Source: Io17-Chloro-G2 sp034420695
GTDB lineage: Bacteria > Chloroflexota > Dehalococcoidia > Lucifugimonadales > UBA3495
Assembly (NCBI GenBank): GCA_034420695.1
Contig: DAOULB010000040.1
Span: 211,945 to 275,944 of the forward strand
Direction: 5' to 3'
Length of the DNA stretch: 64,000 bases
Positions 24,390 through 34,279 of this stretch are shown here, in pieces (positions within the stretch are counted from its first letter, which is position 1; every line of letters begins with the position of its first letter). A model generated the notes under the pieces. That model had not been told where the DNA came from. It saw nothing but the letters and a program-made list of their open reading frames with translations, and made no database searches. A program made the translations under genes and the position numbers.

Positions 24390-25724
24390 ATGACCGCGAT
24401 CGTCGACGAATACATCGCCAAGCACCCCGGCTCTGCCGAAAAGTACGCCGAGGCAATGGACCTGTTTCCCGGTGGCATCACCCACGACACCCGCTACGCA
24501 GAGCCCTTCCCCCTCTACATGACCCACGGCATCGGCCCCCGTAAGTGGGACGTCGACGGCCTAGAATACATCGACTACGTATCCGGCCACGGCGCGCTGA
24601 TCCTGGGCCACTCCCATCCCGACATCGCCGCGGCCGTCTCCCGGCAGATTAACCGGGGCACCCATCTGGGAGCTTCGACGGAAGAGGAACTGCGCTGGGC
24701 CAGGGCGGTCAAGGCCTTGATGCCTGGTGTGGAACGCGTCCGCTTCCACAGCTCCGGTACCGAAGCCACCCTGATGGCGATGCGGTTGTCCCGTGCTTAC
24801 ACCGGCAAGAACAAGGTCATTAAGCTCAAGGACCACTTCCACGGCTGGCACGACTACGCCATGGCCGGCTCCGACCGCCCTGCCCCCGGCATCCCCCAGG
24901 ACAGCTTCGGGACCATGGTGGTGGTCCCTCCGGGAGATTTGGACGCAGTAGAAACTGTGTTAAACCGGGATCCCGACGTAGCAGCCATCATCCTGGAACC
25001 CACCGGCGCCCACTACGGACAGTTGCCCTTCAACGTTCCAGTCTATCTGGCCGGCCTCCGCCAGTTGACCGAGCAGCACGGCGTTATTCTGATTTTCGAT
25101 GAAGTGGTCACCGGTTTCAGGGCTTCCCCCGGCGGCGTCCAGACGAAGTACGGAGTGACACCCGACCTGACCACCATGGCCAAGATTGTGGCCGGCGGTT
25201 TGCCCGGCGGGGCCGTGGGGGGGAAGGCTGAAATCGTCGACATGATGGCCCACCGCCAAGACCCGGATTGGGACAACAATCACCGGGTGTACCACCCCGG
25301 AACATTCAACGCCAACCCCCTCAGCGCCGTCGCTGGCAGCACCTGCCTTGAAATGCTGGCCTCCCAGCCCATCAACCAGCATGCCGACGCCATGGCGTCT
25401 CGGCTCAAGCAGGGACTGAACGACATCTTTGGCAAGATGGAAATATCGGGCCATGCCCACGGCATCGCTTCCATGGTCCACGTGGTTCTGGCCGACTGTG
25501 ACTGCGGCCGGGAAATCTGCACCATGCCCCACGACCGCATCAAGCAAGCTACCGCATCCCGGGCTGTGACAGAGCTGAAGCTGGAACTCCAGAACCGGGG
25601 CGTCGACATCATGGGACGGGACGCCTTCCTCGTCTCGTCGGTCCATCAAGAAAGGGACATAGACCAGACCCTGGACGCCTTCGGCGGCGCACTGGCCGCC
25701 CTACGCTCCCAAGGGTCTGTCTAA
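24390..25724 (+). CDS. Class III aminotransferase, glutamate-1-semialdehyde aminomutase-like
   Basis: A 444-residue PLP enzyme. It has LFPGGITHDTRY, the HSSGTEATLMAMRLSRAYTG segment, KLKDHFHGWHDY, FDEVVTGFR and the Schiff-base lysine in TMAKIVAGGLPGGAVGG. HemL makes 5-aminolevulinate, but the insertion CDCGREICTMPHDR and the lack of heme genes nearby suggest a different amine or amino-acid substrate. The ATG at 24390 has GGAG at 24381-24384; an upstream in-frame start lacks a site. Confidence 0.88.
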   Translation: MTAIVDEYIAKHPGSAEKYAEAMDLFPGGITHDTRYAEPFPLYMTHGIGPRKWDVDGLEYIDYVSGHGALILGHSHPDIAAAVSRQINRGTHLGASTEEELRWARAVKALMPGVERVRFHSSGTEATLMAMRLSRAYTGKNKVIKLKDHFHGWHDYAMAGSDRPAPGIPQDSFGTMVVVPPGDLDAVETVLNRDPDVAAIILEPTGAHYGQLPFNVPVYLAGLRQLTEQHGVILIFDEVVTGFRASPGGVQTKYGVTPDLTTMAKIVAGGLPGGAVGGKAEIVDMMAHRQDPDWDNNHRVYHPGTFNANPLSAVAGSTCLEMLASQPINQHADAMASRLKQGLNDIFGKMEISGHAHGIASMVHVVLADCDCGREICTMPHDRIKQATASRAVTELKLELQNRGVDIMGRDAFLVSSVHQERDIDQTLDAFGGALAALRSQGSV

Positions 25725-25766
25725 TCAGCCTCTTTTCACAGACCTGAATTTCAGGAGGTAAAAGCG

Positions 25767-26486
25767 ATGCCTTCCTTTTGGGAAAAGGTGGACGTAAACG
25801 GACAGAGCATGGACCTATACGCCAGCGTGCCCGGCGGTTCCGGCCCTTTCCCGGCAGTGGTCGTCATTCACCCCGCTGGCGGAGTCAATGAGTTTCCCCA
25901 GCGGATCGCCGACCGTCTGGCAGAGGAAGGTTACGCCGCAGTCTGCCCCGACCTGTTCCACAGGATTACCGACTCCAGCCTGAGCGGGATAGAAAAGGCC
26001 GGTTCCCTTATGGACCCCGAGATTGTGGCTGACGTAAGCGCCACGGTGAATTTCCTCCAGTCTCACTCCGCCGTCGACGGGGAGCATATTGGCATCACCG
26101 GGTTCTGCATGGGAGGGCGGGTAAGCTGGCTGGCCGCTGCCACCATCCCGGCCATCAAGGCTTCCGTCCCCTATTACGGCGGCAACATCATGGTGGTCCG
26201 CGGTGGCGAAAAGAGCCCCTTCGATCTTGCCTCCGGCATCAACTGCCCCATGCTGTTTCACTTCGGAGAGATCGACGCCAACCCTTCTCAGGAAGACATG
26301 CTGACCCTCGATACCGAACTCACCCGGCTGGGCAAGTCCCACCAGTTTTACGGCTATCCCAACGCCGACCACGCCTTCGCCGACCACACCAGTCCCCGCT
26401 ACAACCGGGAAGCCTTCCAGGTCTCTTGGCCCCGCACCCTCGACTTCTTCGCCACCCACCTGAAAACCGCCGCCGTGGCGGGGTAG
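25767..26486 (+). CDS. Dienelactone hydrolase family protein
   Basis: A 239-residue alpha/beta hydrolase. The nucleophile Cys is in GITGFCMGGRVS, the acid is Asp in GEIDANPS, and the His is in NADHAFADH. This gives the DLH Cys-Asp-His triad. DLH hydrolyses dienelactone to maleylacetate in chlorocatechol-type pathways, but many relatives are general esterases. GGAGGT lies 7 bases before the ATG. It follows the aminotransferase by 42 bases. Confidence 0.92.
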   Translation: MPSFWEKVDVNGQSMDLYASVPGGSGPFPAVVVIHPAGGVNEFPQRIADRLAEEGYAAVCPDLFHRITDSSLSGIEKAGSLMDPEIVADVSATVNFLQSHSAVDGEHIGITGFCMGGRVSWLAAATIPAIKASVPYYGGNIMVVRGGEKSPFDLASGINCPMLFHFGEIDANPSQEDMLTLDTELTRLGKSHQFYGYPNADHAFADHTSPRYNREAFQVSWPRTLDFFATHLKTAAVAG

Positions 26487-26650
26487 GCGGGGAGGAAAGA
26501 CTCCGCCGATTTCTCGAAGCGGCCAACGGGGAAGCCGGGGAAGTGTTCAAGTTGACACCCCTCAGGGGCCGGTAGTAGTGTTACTCCAGACCCACACGCC
26601 CGTTCGAGGCGTGGGCAATAATAGAGATCTTTTGAAGAGAGGGTATTGAA

Positions 26651-27466
26651 ATGCCGGGTTATCAAGGAGTTTTGGCCGAAACGGTCAACATAAACGGACA
26701 TAACGGCGACCTCATCGACGCCTTCTTGGCCAGGCCGTTGGGTGCAGGGCCGGTTCCGGGTGTGGTGCTCATCCACCACATGCCCGGCTGGGATGATGCC
26801 ACCAAGGGCATGGCCATGAAACTGGCCTATCACGGCTACGCCACCATCTCGCCCAACCTGCACTTCCGCCAAGGACAGGCCACTCCGGAAGCAAACAGCA
26901 ACAGCATCCGTGAAGCCGGTGGCATGCCCGACGAGAGGACCATGGGTGACGTGCAGGCGTCCATCAACTACCTGCGCACCCTCGCCTATTCCAGCGGCAA
27001 GGTCGGCATCATCGGCTTCTGCTCCGGCGGGCGCCAGGTATATCTGGCGGCCTGTACCCTTTCCGGCATCGACGCCGCGGTGGACTGCTGGGGCGGCGGA
27101 GTCACCGCTCCCGCTTCGGAGCTCACCCCGGCCATGCCGGTTGCCCCCATCGACTACACCGCCCAGCTCAGTTGCCCCCTGTTGGGCTTGTTCGGCGAAG
27201 ATGACCCCAGACCCTCCCCGGCGGATGTGGCCCGAACCGAGGAAGAACTGAAGCGCCACGGCAAAAACTACGAGTTCTACATGTACGAGGGCGCCGGCCA
27301 TGGCTTCTTTGCCGTTGACCGGCCCGGCTACCGCCAGCACGCCGCCACCGACGGCTGGGAGAAGGTCCTGGCCTTCTACGACCGGCACCTGCGGCAGGGT
27401 GGCCCCACCAACGGCCAGCGGGATGGGCAAGTTCAATCCATGGAGCGCATCGCCGTAGCCGCTTAA
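26651..27466 (+). CDS. Dienelactone hydrolase family protein, second copy
   Basis: A 271-residue DLH-family hydrolase, only distantly similar to the preceding one. The triad is Cys in IIGFCSGGRQVYL, Asp in GEDDPRPS and His in GAGHGFFAVDRPGYR. The N-terminus has IHHMPGWDDATKGMAMKLA. The long C-terminal tail of about 25 residues is Gln/Gly-rich. GAGGG is upstream. A hairpin (CACGCC/GGCGTG, 26595-26613) lies in the gap before it. Confidence 0.92.
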   Translation: MPGYQGVLAETVNINGHNGDLIDAFLARPLGAGPVPGVVLIHHMPGWDDATKGMAMKLAYHGYATISPNLHFRQGQATPEANSNSIREAGGMPDERTMGDVQASINYLRTLAYSSGKVGIIGFCSGGRQVYLAACTLSGIDAAVDCWGGGVTAPASELTPAMPVAPIDYTAQLSCPLLGLFGEDDPRPSPADVARTEEELKRHGKNYEFYMYEGAGHGFFAVDRPGYRQHAATDGWEKVLAFYDRHLRQGGPTNGQRDGQVQSMERIAVAA

Positions 27467-27498
27467 GCTCCCTTCCGCTCTAACGCCGCGACCCCTGC

Positions 27499-27535
27499 AA
27501 CCCCCGGCCAACCACCGGGGGTTGTGTCTTTTATT
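27499..27535 (+). terminator. Rho-independent terminator
   Basis: AACCCCCGG (27499-27507) pairs with CCGGGGGTT (27515-27523) over a 7-base loop and is followed by a T-rich run. It ends the dienelactone hydrolase transcript. Confidence 0.85.
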
Positions 27536-27666
27536 ATGACTCCTTAATATTAGGGCATCGCTTCCCATTCCTCTGTGAAGGCCGATTCACGCCCTGCTCG
27601 GGCGAAACACTACCCGGGCTTGTCAACCTCGGTGACCCAATGCCTCGATCTGGGCAAACCAGCAAA

Positions 27667-27695
27667 TTGACGGCCTATCCTCGCCACGCTATACG
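27667..27695 (+). promoter_or_regulatory. Putative sigma-70-type promoter of the lipoprotein gene
   Basis: TTGACG (27667-27672), a 17-base spacer and TATACG (27690-27695). It points at the lipoprotein gene about 180 bases downstream. The -10 is one base from the common TATACT. Confidence 0.5.
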
Positions 27696-27875
27696 CTCTA
27701 AGCCGCCCCGTGCGGCCTGCCGGGGCCAACCTTCCAGTCCGGGCGCCAACCCGTAAAGGTGTCAGGAAATCCAATATGAATCACCCCCTGGAATAAACCG
27801 GGATACCGGGAACTGACAAGTTGATGAGGTCACCCCGTGATGAATTGGGCTAGCTGGTGCCGTAGTCAGGAAACC

Positions 27876-28700
27876 ATGAAGCCCCGGGCCATGGGACTCC
27901 TCCTCACGGCTTTGGCGCTGGCGCTGCTGCTGGCCGTTGCTTGTGGCGGCGGGGGCGGCGGCGGCTCCGCCGGCGACCTCCTCAAGCTCCTTCCACCCGA
28001 TGACACCGACTCGGTGACCTACGTCGATATTCCGGGAGTGATCGAAGCGCTGGACGACCACCGGCGCCTGCGCAGCGACCTGGAAGACGAGTGGGACCGG
28101 CAAGACTTTGCCGAGGACCTGGACATTGACGTCCGTGACTTGGACTACGTCGCTTATGCCGATACGGATGACGGCTATGTGGTCATGCTTGGCGGGGTGG
28201 ACGAGGAAGACCTGCGGGACGCCCTGGACGACGAAGACTACGACGACGACGAGATCAGGGACCTTGAGGCCTGGCTGAACCCCTCCCGCAGATGGGAGGC
28301 CTTCGCCTTTGTGGACGGGGCCGTCCTCGCTGCCACGGATGAAGACCTGATGGAAGACATGCTGCGCCGCCGCGACCGGGGCAGTTCGTCTTTCCAAGAT
28401 GAGGCGGGAGACCTCTGGGGAGCCGTCCCTGCCGGAGTGGCCAAGCAGCTCGAAGCCCAGTACTGCGGGCCCGGCTGCCTGATGGTCGTCTGGTCCGTGG
28501 AAGACAAGGGTCCCGAAGACCTGAAGCTGAACGTCGTGGGGGAGTACGAAGACGAGGATGAATCCGAAGATTTCTATGACGAAGTCGAAGACGACGGGCT
28601 CCTCGACTGCGACGACGTGGATGCTGACCTGGACGGCGAGCGTGTCCGGATCGAGGGGAACTGCGGCATCGATGTCATTAGGCCCCTTTTCGACTTCTGA
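27876..28700 (+). CDS. Acidic lipoprotein of unknown function
   Basis: About 274 residues from ATG 27876. The signal peptide has a lipobox LAVAC-G, so the mature protein starts at Cys followed by a Gly run. The mature part is strongly acidic (DDDE-rich at several places). It contains VTYVDIPGVIEALDDHRRLR and AFVDGAVLAATDEDLMEDML, and has two Cys pairs (CGPGC and the later CDDVD...C). I do not recognise the family. An adjacent lipoprotein gene 102 bases downstream is on the same strand. Confidence 0.7.
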   Translation: MKPRAMGLLLTALALALLLAVACGGGGGGGSAGDLLKLLPPDDTDSVTYVDIPGVIEALDDHRRLRSDLEDEWDRQDFAEDLDIDVRDLDYVAYADTDDGYVVMLGGVDEEDLRDALDDEDYDDDEIRDLEAWLNPSRRWEAFAFVDGAVLAATDEDLMEDMLRRRDRGSSSFQDEAGDLWGAVPAGVAKQLEAQYCGPGCLMVVWSVEDKGPEDLKLNVVGEYEDEDESEDFYDEVEDDGLLDCDDVDADLDGERVRIEGNCGIDVIRPLFDF

Positions 28701-28802
28701 TGTCCTCAATTCCCTCCGCACCCATTGAAGATGGATTGACCCGTATACAAACCTTGCACACAGCCATGTAAACAGACCGTCTGGACAAATATGGAGGGCC
28801 CC

Positions 28803-31800
28803 ATGAGACTGAAAGTCAACCTTTTCGCCGCCATCGCCCTTTTGCTGCTGGCCTTGGCCCTTGGCCTGGCCTGCGGAGCGGAGGAGCCAAGGGACGACGA
28901 TGACGACTCGCGAGACCGCAGGTCGTCCCAAGAGTCCGAGGCCAGGGACGAAGACTCCGAAGGCCGGGGCCTCTTCGGACAACAGGAAGAGCGGGAGAAC
29001 GAGGGCCGGGAAAGCGACCGCGAACCCGGCCGGGACGGTGAATCCGGTACGGAGGGCGCATCCACCGGGGACGGTGAAGGCACCGGTGTCTTTGGGCGGA
29101 TTGAAGAAAGGGGCGACGGCTCCGGGGCCGCAGCAGGACCGGACCCGGGGCAGACCGAAGCGCTCACCAACATCGAGCCCGAGGGGTACTTCCACGGAGA
29201 AGGGTACGGGCTTGCCCTGGTGCAGACCACCCGCATGCCCAGCGCGGAACGCGAGGGCTGGGTGGACATTACCCTCTCCTTGGTGGCCGTCAAGCACAGC
29301 GGCGGGGAATTGCCCAGGCTGCAGGCCGGACAGAACAACGACCTGTGCTTCGACGCCACCGACTGCTTCGACATCAAGTGGGGCAGCACGGAGCAGAACC
29401 AGGCCGAAATGTCACAGAGATGGAATGAGCAGGGAGCAGGCAACTCCCTGGTGACCAAGGCGATCAACCTGCTGGTGACCTTCCAGGTAGCCGGCAACGC
29501 CACCAACGCAACCCTCTACTTCTCCGGAAACAAGGTCCCCTTGGACCTTCAGGGCGACACCCAAATCGCCGGACAGCATGCCGAGCCGAAGCCCGCCCCG
29601 GCGCCGCCCGCTTCGGGGGATGAAAAGACGGCCAACTTCTTCATGGGCCTGGAGCACGGGGTGGCGGTGACTGGGGTGCACCGGGTACTCAGGTTGAACG
29701 AGCCCTGGTTTGCCGAAGCCCGTATCGAGATGGACGTGCTGCCCCCGGCGGACTACGCCGCATCAGGCGACGGCGCCAACACAGGTCCCGACGGCAGTAC
29801 TGGGAGCATCTGTTTCGGACAGGGCGGGACCGAGTGCCTCCGGGTCCTCTGGGGTGAGAACAAGTACAACGCCATCCTGACCTTGGAAGGTGGAGAAGAG
29901 TTCTCCGAGGCCCGGAGCAGGGGGGCCCGGTGGCCCCTCCCCGTCGTGGTCAGTTTCCACCTCCCCTCCAACGAAAGCAGCGCGGTGCTGGAGTTCGGAG
30001 ACCACGAGATTGCCCTGGACCTGCAGGGCATGGCCGGAGACCCCGCCTACGACTACACCGCCCACTATGTGGAGGCGTCCCCGGGCAGCAAGCTCTACGA
30101 CGAGGGTGGCAAGACCGTGGTGTTGGACTCGGTCAGCCACGACCCCAAGACCGGCGACATCGAGCTTTCGATGACCGCGGCCAACAACAACGAGTCCGCC
30201 GACTTCTCCCCGGCCTTCGCCCCCTTGGGCGTCTTCTCCACCAAGGGGCAGGTGGACGTCACCGGATTCACCGGAGGCGTGGGGGTCCTCAGCAGCATGG
30301 CTATTTCCACATCCGGCGGTGCAAGGCCTACGCCTCGTCCGGCCCCCACCATGGCGCCGGGGCAGGCCGGGCAGGTTAGCATCCCGGCCCAGTACACCGG
30401 CGACACCCTTGCCCCCGGCCAGACCGGGAGCTTCAAGGCCGTGGTGCCCCGGGCCGGCAATGCCCAGTGGGGCCACATCGCTTGGTCCCAGGACCCGGCC
30501 AAGCGGGCCGACGGCGTGGTGGTCCACGTGCGGGACCGGAACGCCCCGGTGGACGCTGCCGGCCCAGGCGGGTCGCTGCCGGCCTACGTCAAGTACGCCA
30601 GGTCCGACGACGAGGGCAAGTACTACCCGTTCAAGCTGCTCTGGAGCCGCCCGGCCGATGGCGCAGCCAGGATGACGGTTGGCGACGGCGTGGTATCGCT
30701 GTGGCATGAGGGCTCGAGGCACCAAGGGGACGCGCTGCGGGCCGTGGACTCCGCCGGAGGGAGGCAGCTCTGGGGCCTGGAGCAGGTGCCAGGCGGCAAC
30801 TACCTCCTGCTCCTCAGCCGTTTTTCCGGAGTTGACTACTCCTACGGTCCCAACAAGGCAGGACTAATAGCCGTTGACCCCGCTACTGGCCAGGTACGGT
30901 GGCGGGCCCTGGACGAGGTGAGGGTGGCTTCCCTGGAGGAGGTCGACGGGATGCTCCTGGGGCGCTCCCCGGGGCAGTCCCGAGGCGAAGGATTCCTGCT
31001 GTTAGCGGTGGACCCCGCCAGCGGGCGCGAGCTGTGGCGATACCGGCCGGAGGAGGGACAGAGCGGCCCCTACGCTGTTGCCGGTGGCGAGGTGTTCGTC
31101 ACGGTGGACCACGGCCGACAGGGCCGGGCGCACATTTCTGAAATTAAAGTCTTGGACGCCGCCACCGGCAGCGTCAAGAGGACCATAAAAGAGTCCGGGC
31201 ACCTGTCCATCCGCGTAGCCGACGGCACGGTGTACGTTGGGGGCGCAGGCGGCTGGTTGGCCGCGTTAGACGCCGAATCGGGGGAAAGGATTTGGTCCAC
31301 TAGCACCACGAGGCTGGGAGACCCGGCCAACCTGTACGCTGTGGAAAACGGCGTCGTATACATGGACTACAGCGCACTTAATGCCGCCACTGGGGAGGTT
31401 CTTTGGAGTTTGCCGATACGACCCATGGGAACCCAGGTTGTTGACGGGGCGCTGTACGCTAAGTTCCGCGACCGTGGGGGCTACCTGCTGTACAACTTCA
31501 ACGCTGCTAGCGGCGGGGAGAGCTGGGCTCACAGGCATGGCGGGGAATTTGGATACTTCACCGAATACCAGGGCGTAGTGTACACCGCCAGCGATAACGG
31601 CAGCGTGGCAGCGGTGGACGCTTCCCTTGGAGAGTCCCTCTGGCGGTTCCAGGCCGGCCGGGGCGCCAAGGCGGTGGCCGCCGCCGACGGCGTGGTATAC
31701 GTGCTGGGAGGAGAGCGCTTGTACGCCCTGCTGGCGGAGGAGGCACTCAATTCCAAGTTCGTTTCCGTCAGCGCCGGCGTCGGCAGCGGCCACTTCTGCG

Positions 31801-32543
31801 CCATAACCGACCGCGGCGGCCTGGTCTGCTACGGGAACGACGATTATGGGCAGACCGCCGTACCCGAGGGCAGGTTCAAGTCCGTCAGCGCAGGATGGAA
31901 ATCCACCTGTGCGGTCTCAACAGCGGACGACGTCCTCTGCTGGGGGGATAATGAGGCGGGACAGGCCACGCCCCCCGAGGGCAAGTTCAGGTCTGTTAGT
32001 ACCAGCGGAGCTCGAACCTGCGCGGTCTCAGTAGAGAACGACGTGGCCTGTTGGGGAGATAATGGAGAGGCGGAGACCTTCGCGCCGGAAGGAAAGTTCT
32101 CCTTGGTTAGTACCGGGTGGGGCCACAGCTGCAGTGTTGCCGTAGATGGCGACGTGGTCTGCTTGGGTCACGACAGTTACGGCCAAGCCTCCGCACCTGC
32201 GGGTAAGTTTTCTTCCGTCAGTGCAGGGGGCGCCCATGCCTGCGGAGTTACCACAAATGGAAACGTCCTCTGTTGGGGCCATGATGAAGGCGGGCGGGCA
32301 TCTCCTCCTGAGGGCAGGTTCGATTCCGTCAGTGCAGGGAACCACCATTCCTGCGGTGTTACCGTCGATGGCGACGTCATCTGCTGGGGCCCGGACAAGA
32401 TCTATGACTATACCGGCATCACGACTCCTCCGGCGGGCAAGTACACGTCCGTAAGCGCCGGAGACTATTACACCTGCGCAATAAGAAACGACGGAGCTTT
32501 GGTCTGCTGGGGGCGTTGGAACAACGTCTGGTCGGGCGGCTGA
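28803..32543 (+). CDS. Giant lipoprotein with PQQ-type propeller and RCC1-like repeats
   Basis: About 1,246 residues from ATG 28803 (GGAGG 5 bases upstream). A signal peptide with lipobox LGLAC gives lipidation at Cys24. An acidic disordered linker covers about 25-115. Two related beta domains follow (about 115-250 and 265-490), each with an apparent Cys pair. A third domain is at about 520-615. A PQQ-like beta-propeller spans about 620-980 (repeats ending GxxLW or GERIW). About seven RCC1-like repeats of 37-39 residues lie at about 984-1246, each built on SVSAG...CAV...VLCWG. It is surface-exposed and function is unknown. I recall RCC1 and PQQ propellers separately, but not this fusion. Confidence 0.8.
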   Translation: MRLKVNLFAAIALLLLALALGLACGAEEPRDDDDDSRDRRSSQESEARDEDSEGRGLFGQQEERENEGRESDREPGRDGESGTEGASTGDGEGTGVFGRIEERGDGSGAAAGPDPGQTEALTNIEPEGYFHGEGYGLALVQTTRMPSAEREGWVDITLSLVAVKHSGGELPRLQAGQNNDLCFDATDCFDIKWGSTEQNQAEMSQRWNEQGAGNSLVTKAINLLVTFQVAGNATNATLYFSGNKVPLDLQGDTQIAGQHAEPKPAPAPPASGDEKTANFFMGLEHGVAVTGVHRVLRLNEPWFAEARIEMDVLPPADYAASGDGANTGPDGSTGSICFGQGGTECLRVLWGENKYNAILTLEGGEEFSEARSRGARWPLPVVVSFHLPSNESSAVLEFGDHEIALDLQGMAGDPAYDYTAHYVEASPGSKLYDEGGKTVVLDSVSHDPKTGDIELSMTAANNNESADFSPAFAPLGVFSTKGQVDVTGFTGGVGVLSSMAISTSGGARPTPRPAPTMAPGQAGQVSIPAQYTGDTLAPGQTGSFKAVVPRAGNAQWGHIAWSQDPAKRADGVVVHVRDRNAPVDAAGPGGSLPAYVKYARSDDEGKYYPFKLLWSRPADGAARMTVGDGVVSLWHEGSRHQGDALRAVDSAGGRQLWGLEQVPGGNYLLLLSRFSGVDYSYGPNKAGLIAVDPATGQVRWRALDEVRVASLEEVDGMLLGRSPGQSRGEGFLLLAVDPASGRELWRYRPEEGQSGPYAVAGGEVFVTVDHGRQGRAHISEIKVLDAATGSVKRTIKESGHLSIRVADGTVYVGGAGGWLAALDAESGERIWSTSTTRLGDPANLYAVENGVVYMDYSALNAATGEVLWSLPIRPMGTQVVDGALYAKFRDRGGYLLYNFNAASGGESWAHRHGGEFGYFTEYQGVVYTASDNGSVAAVDASLGESLWRFQAGRGAKAVAAADGVVYVLGGERLYALLAEEALNSKFVSVSAGVGSGHFCAITDRGGLVCYGNDDYGQTAVPEGRFKSVSAGWKSTCAVSTADDVLCWGDNEAGQATPPEGKFRSVSTSGARTCAVSVENDVACWGDNGEAETFAPEGKFSLVSTGWGHSCSVAVDGDVVCLGHDSYGQASAPAGKFSSVSAGGAHACGVTTNGNVLCWGHDEGGRASPPEGRFDSVSAGNHHSCGVTVDGDVICWGPDKIYDYTGITTPPAGKYTSVSAGDYYTCAIRNDGALVCWGRWNNVWSGG

Positions 32544-33079
32544 CCCGACTTGGAAGCCAAGGGCATGCCTGGCATAAGCACAAGAGCGGTCCCGTAGGTT
32601 AAATTTCAGAAAGGAGACAGCAGCAGGGACGGCATTCCATCAGCAGCCGTCCCTGCGTGCGATGGTACAAAGACCCAGGCGCGGTGCCCGAGGGGTTACC
32701 CCCTCTTGGTTTTCCATTCTATTCGCCTGTTCAACAGACCGAGGCTGCCAGTCTTTACCGGACCGCCTGGCCCCGACTGGAATCCTGTTTGTTCTGGGGA
32801 GCGGCATCCGCCTCGGAATCTACCGTTCGGTGCTGGAGCCAACCCTGGCTTGGCCGCATCGGTTCCCCAGGCTGCGCCTCCGCAATGGGCGGCGAGTCGG
32901 CGTTCATGAAGCTTTCCTGTCCCTCGGCTGTTCCCTTAACTGCCTAGGAAGGCTGCATTCATTCTTTAGGGGTTCTTGGCCTTTCCCCTCCGCTGGGAAT
33001 TGACGCCATCTGGTAGACTAACCCGGAAACCGGGGCCACCTGAAAGGTGGGGACTCCCGGCCGGAGGAAGCAGCAACCC
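32544..33079. other. 536-base intergenic region, one hairpin, no supported gene
   Basis: This lies between the giant lipoprotein and the aminotransferase gene. Near the left is a 10-bp hairpin at 32624-32655. The open frames here are arginine/proline rich, disagree with one another and have no family resemblance. I found no RNA gene pattern (no tRNA, 6S, SRP or RNase P core). Confidence 0.6.
32624..32655. terminator. Terminator-like hairpin after the giant lipoprotein
   Basis: CAGGGACGGC (32624-32633) pairs perfectly with GCCGTCCCTG (32646-32655) over a 12-base loop. No T run follows, so it may be a structured RNA end rather than a simple Rho-independent terminator. Confidence 0.5.
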
Positions 33080-34261
33080 ATGCGAGCATCCAGATTGCCC
33101 AAGGGCGGCAGCAACGTTCTACAAGCGGTCCGGGCCAAGAGGCGGGAAGCGGAGGATGCGGGCATCAGGCTTCTCGACCTGTCCATCGGCGAACCCAAGG
33201 GGGCGGCCCTGCTCAGCGCCAGGGAAGCCGCCGCTGTTGCGGTGATGAGCGAAGACGAGTCCATGCACTGCTACCAGTACAACGACAGCCCCGGAGTTCC
33301 CGGCTTCGCCCACCGGTTCATCCAAGTCCACGTCTCCCGGTCACTGGAGGGACAGGACGTAGATTACCTGGCGATTCCGGGAATCAAACCCGTACTGGGA
33401 ATGCTGCCCCTTGCTTGCGGCTGCGCCAGCCAAGCGGTCACCGTGGCAACCACTACCGACCCCGGATACCCCATCCCTGCTGACTGGTGCGGCTACCATC
33501 CCCTTTCCGACCATTACGCTCTGGCCCTGAACCCTGAGAACGGCTTCCGGTTCACCACCTCCTCCATCCGGGAGGGGACCGGCCTCATCATGATGAACTA
33601 TCCCCATAATCCCTCGGGGCAGGTGGCCCAAGAGGCGTGGTTGCGGGAACTCTGCCAGTACTGCAGCGACAGAGATATCCGCCTTTTCAACGACGCCGCT
33701 TACATTATCTTGAGCCACGGCCCGGAAAGCGCCAGCCTTTCCCAAGTTGCCGTAGACTATCCGGACCTGTCTTGGGCCGAAGCCTTCACCGCCGCCAAGC
33801 TCATCGGAAACGGCACCGGTTGGCATGTGGGAGCAATGGTGGGCTCCCCCGACTTCATCGGCGACATCAAGGAAGTCAAGGGCAAGACCGACACCGGCTT
33901 CGTCGCCCCTATGGCCGCTGGCGTGGCTGCGGCCTTCGAGGACGATCAGGAAGGCATCGCCCGTTACTGCGCAATGTACCGTTCCCGGCTTCAAACTCTC
34001 ATTGACATAATGACCGGCCAAGGAATGCGCCTGGCCCTGGAACCCGCTGCCGGGTTCTTCACCCTGTGGCTTTCTCCCACCCGAGCCTTCGGACGGCCCA
34101 TGGCAAGCGCCGAAGATTTCAACTTCAGCATGATCTCCGAGACCGGGTTGGTCGGCGTCCACTTTTCCAACTATCTGCGCTATGCCGTCTGCGCCGACGT
34201 TGGCTCAATGGCCGGTGAAATAACCGAAGCCTTCCGAAAAGCCGCCGTGTCATACGATTAA
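33080..34261 (+). CDS. Class I/II pyridoxal-phosphate aminotransferase
   Basis: About 393 residues, fold type I. The pattern DLSIGEPKG, the NYPHNPSGQVA segment (the Asn-Pro-x-Gly site), RLFNDAAY and the Schiff-base lysine in TAAKLIGNGTGWHVG are present. A class I Arg near the C-terminus (NYLRYAV) would bind the substrate carboxylate. It resembles LL-diaminopimelate/alanine-type aminotransferases, but the specificity is not clear. The ATG at 33080 is preferred; GGAGGA is about 12 bases upstream. It is followed closely by a lipoprotein gene. Confidence 0.87.
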   Translation: MRASRLPKGGSNVLQAVRAKRREAEDAGIRLLDLSIGEPKGAALLSAREAAAVAVMSEDESMHCYQYNDSPGVPGFAHRFIQVHVSRSLEGQDVDYLAIPGIKPVLGMLPLACGCASQAVTVATTTDPGYPIPADWCGYHPLSDHYALALNPENGFRFTTSSIREGTGLIMMNYPHNPSGQVAQEAWLRELCQYCSDRDIRLFNDAAYIILSHGPESASLSQVAVDYPDLSWAEAFTAAKLIGNGTGWHVGAMVGSPDFIGDIKEVKGKTDTGFVAPMAAGVAAAFEDDQEGIARYCAMYRSRLQTLIDIMTGQGMRLALEPAAGFFTLWLSPTRAFGRPMASAEDFNFSMISETGLVGVHFSNYLRYAVCADVGSMAGEITEAFRKAAVSYD

Positions 34262-34279
34262 ACCGTTGGCTCTACGGCT

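Larger units (their letters stand above)
27467..27875. other. 409-base intergenic region with terminator and putative promoter
   Basis: The stretch between the second dienelactone hydrolase and the acidic lipoprotein holds a clear terminator at the left and a likely promoter at 27667-27695. No open frame in it looks like protein. Confidence 0.7.

Noticed and set aside
32657..33003. Two overlapping open frames in the 32.5-33.1 kb gap.
   Set aside because: They differ in frame, are rich in Arg/Pro and Ser, and lack family motifs or ribosome binding sites.
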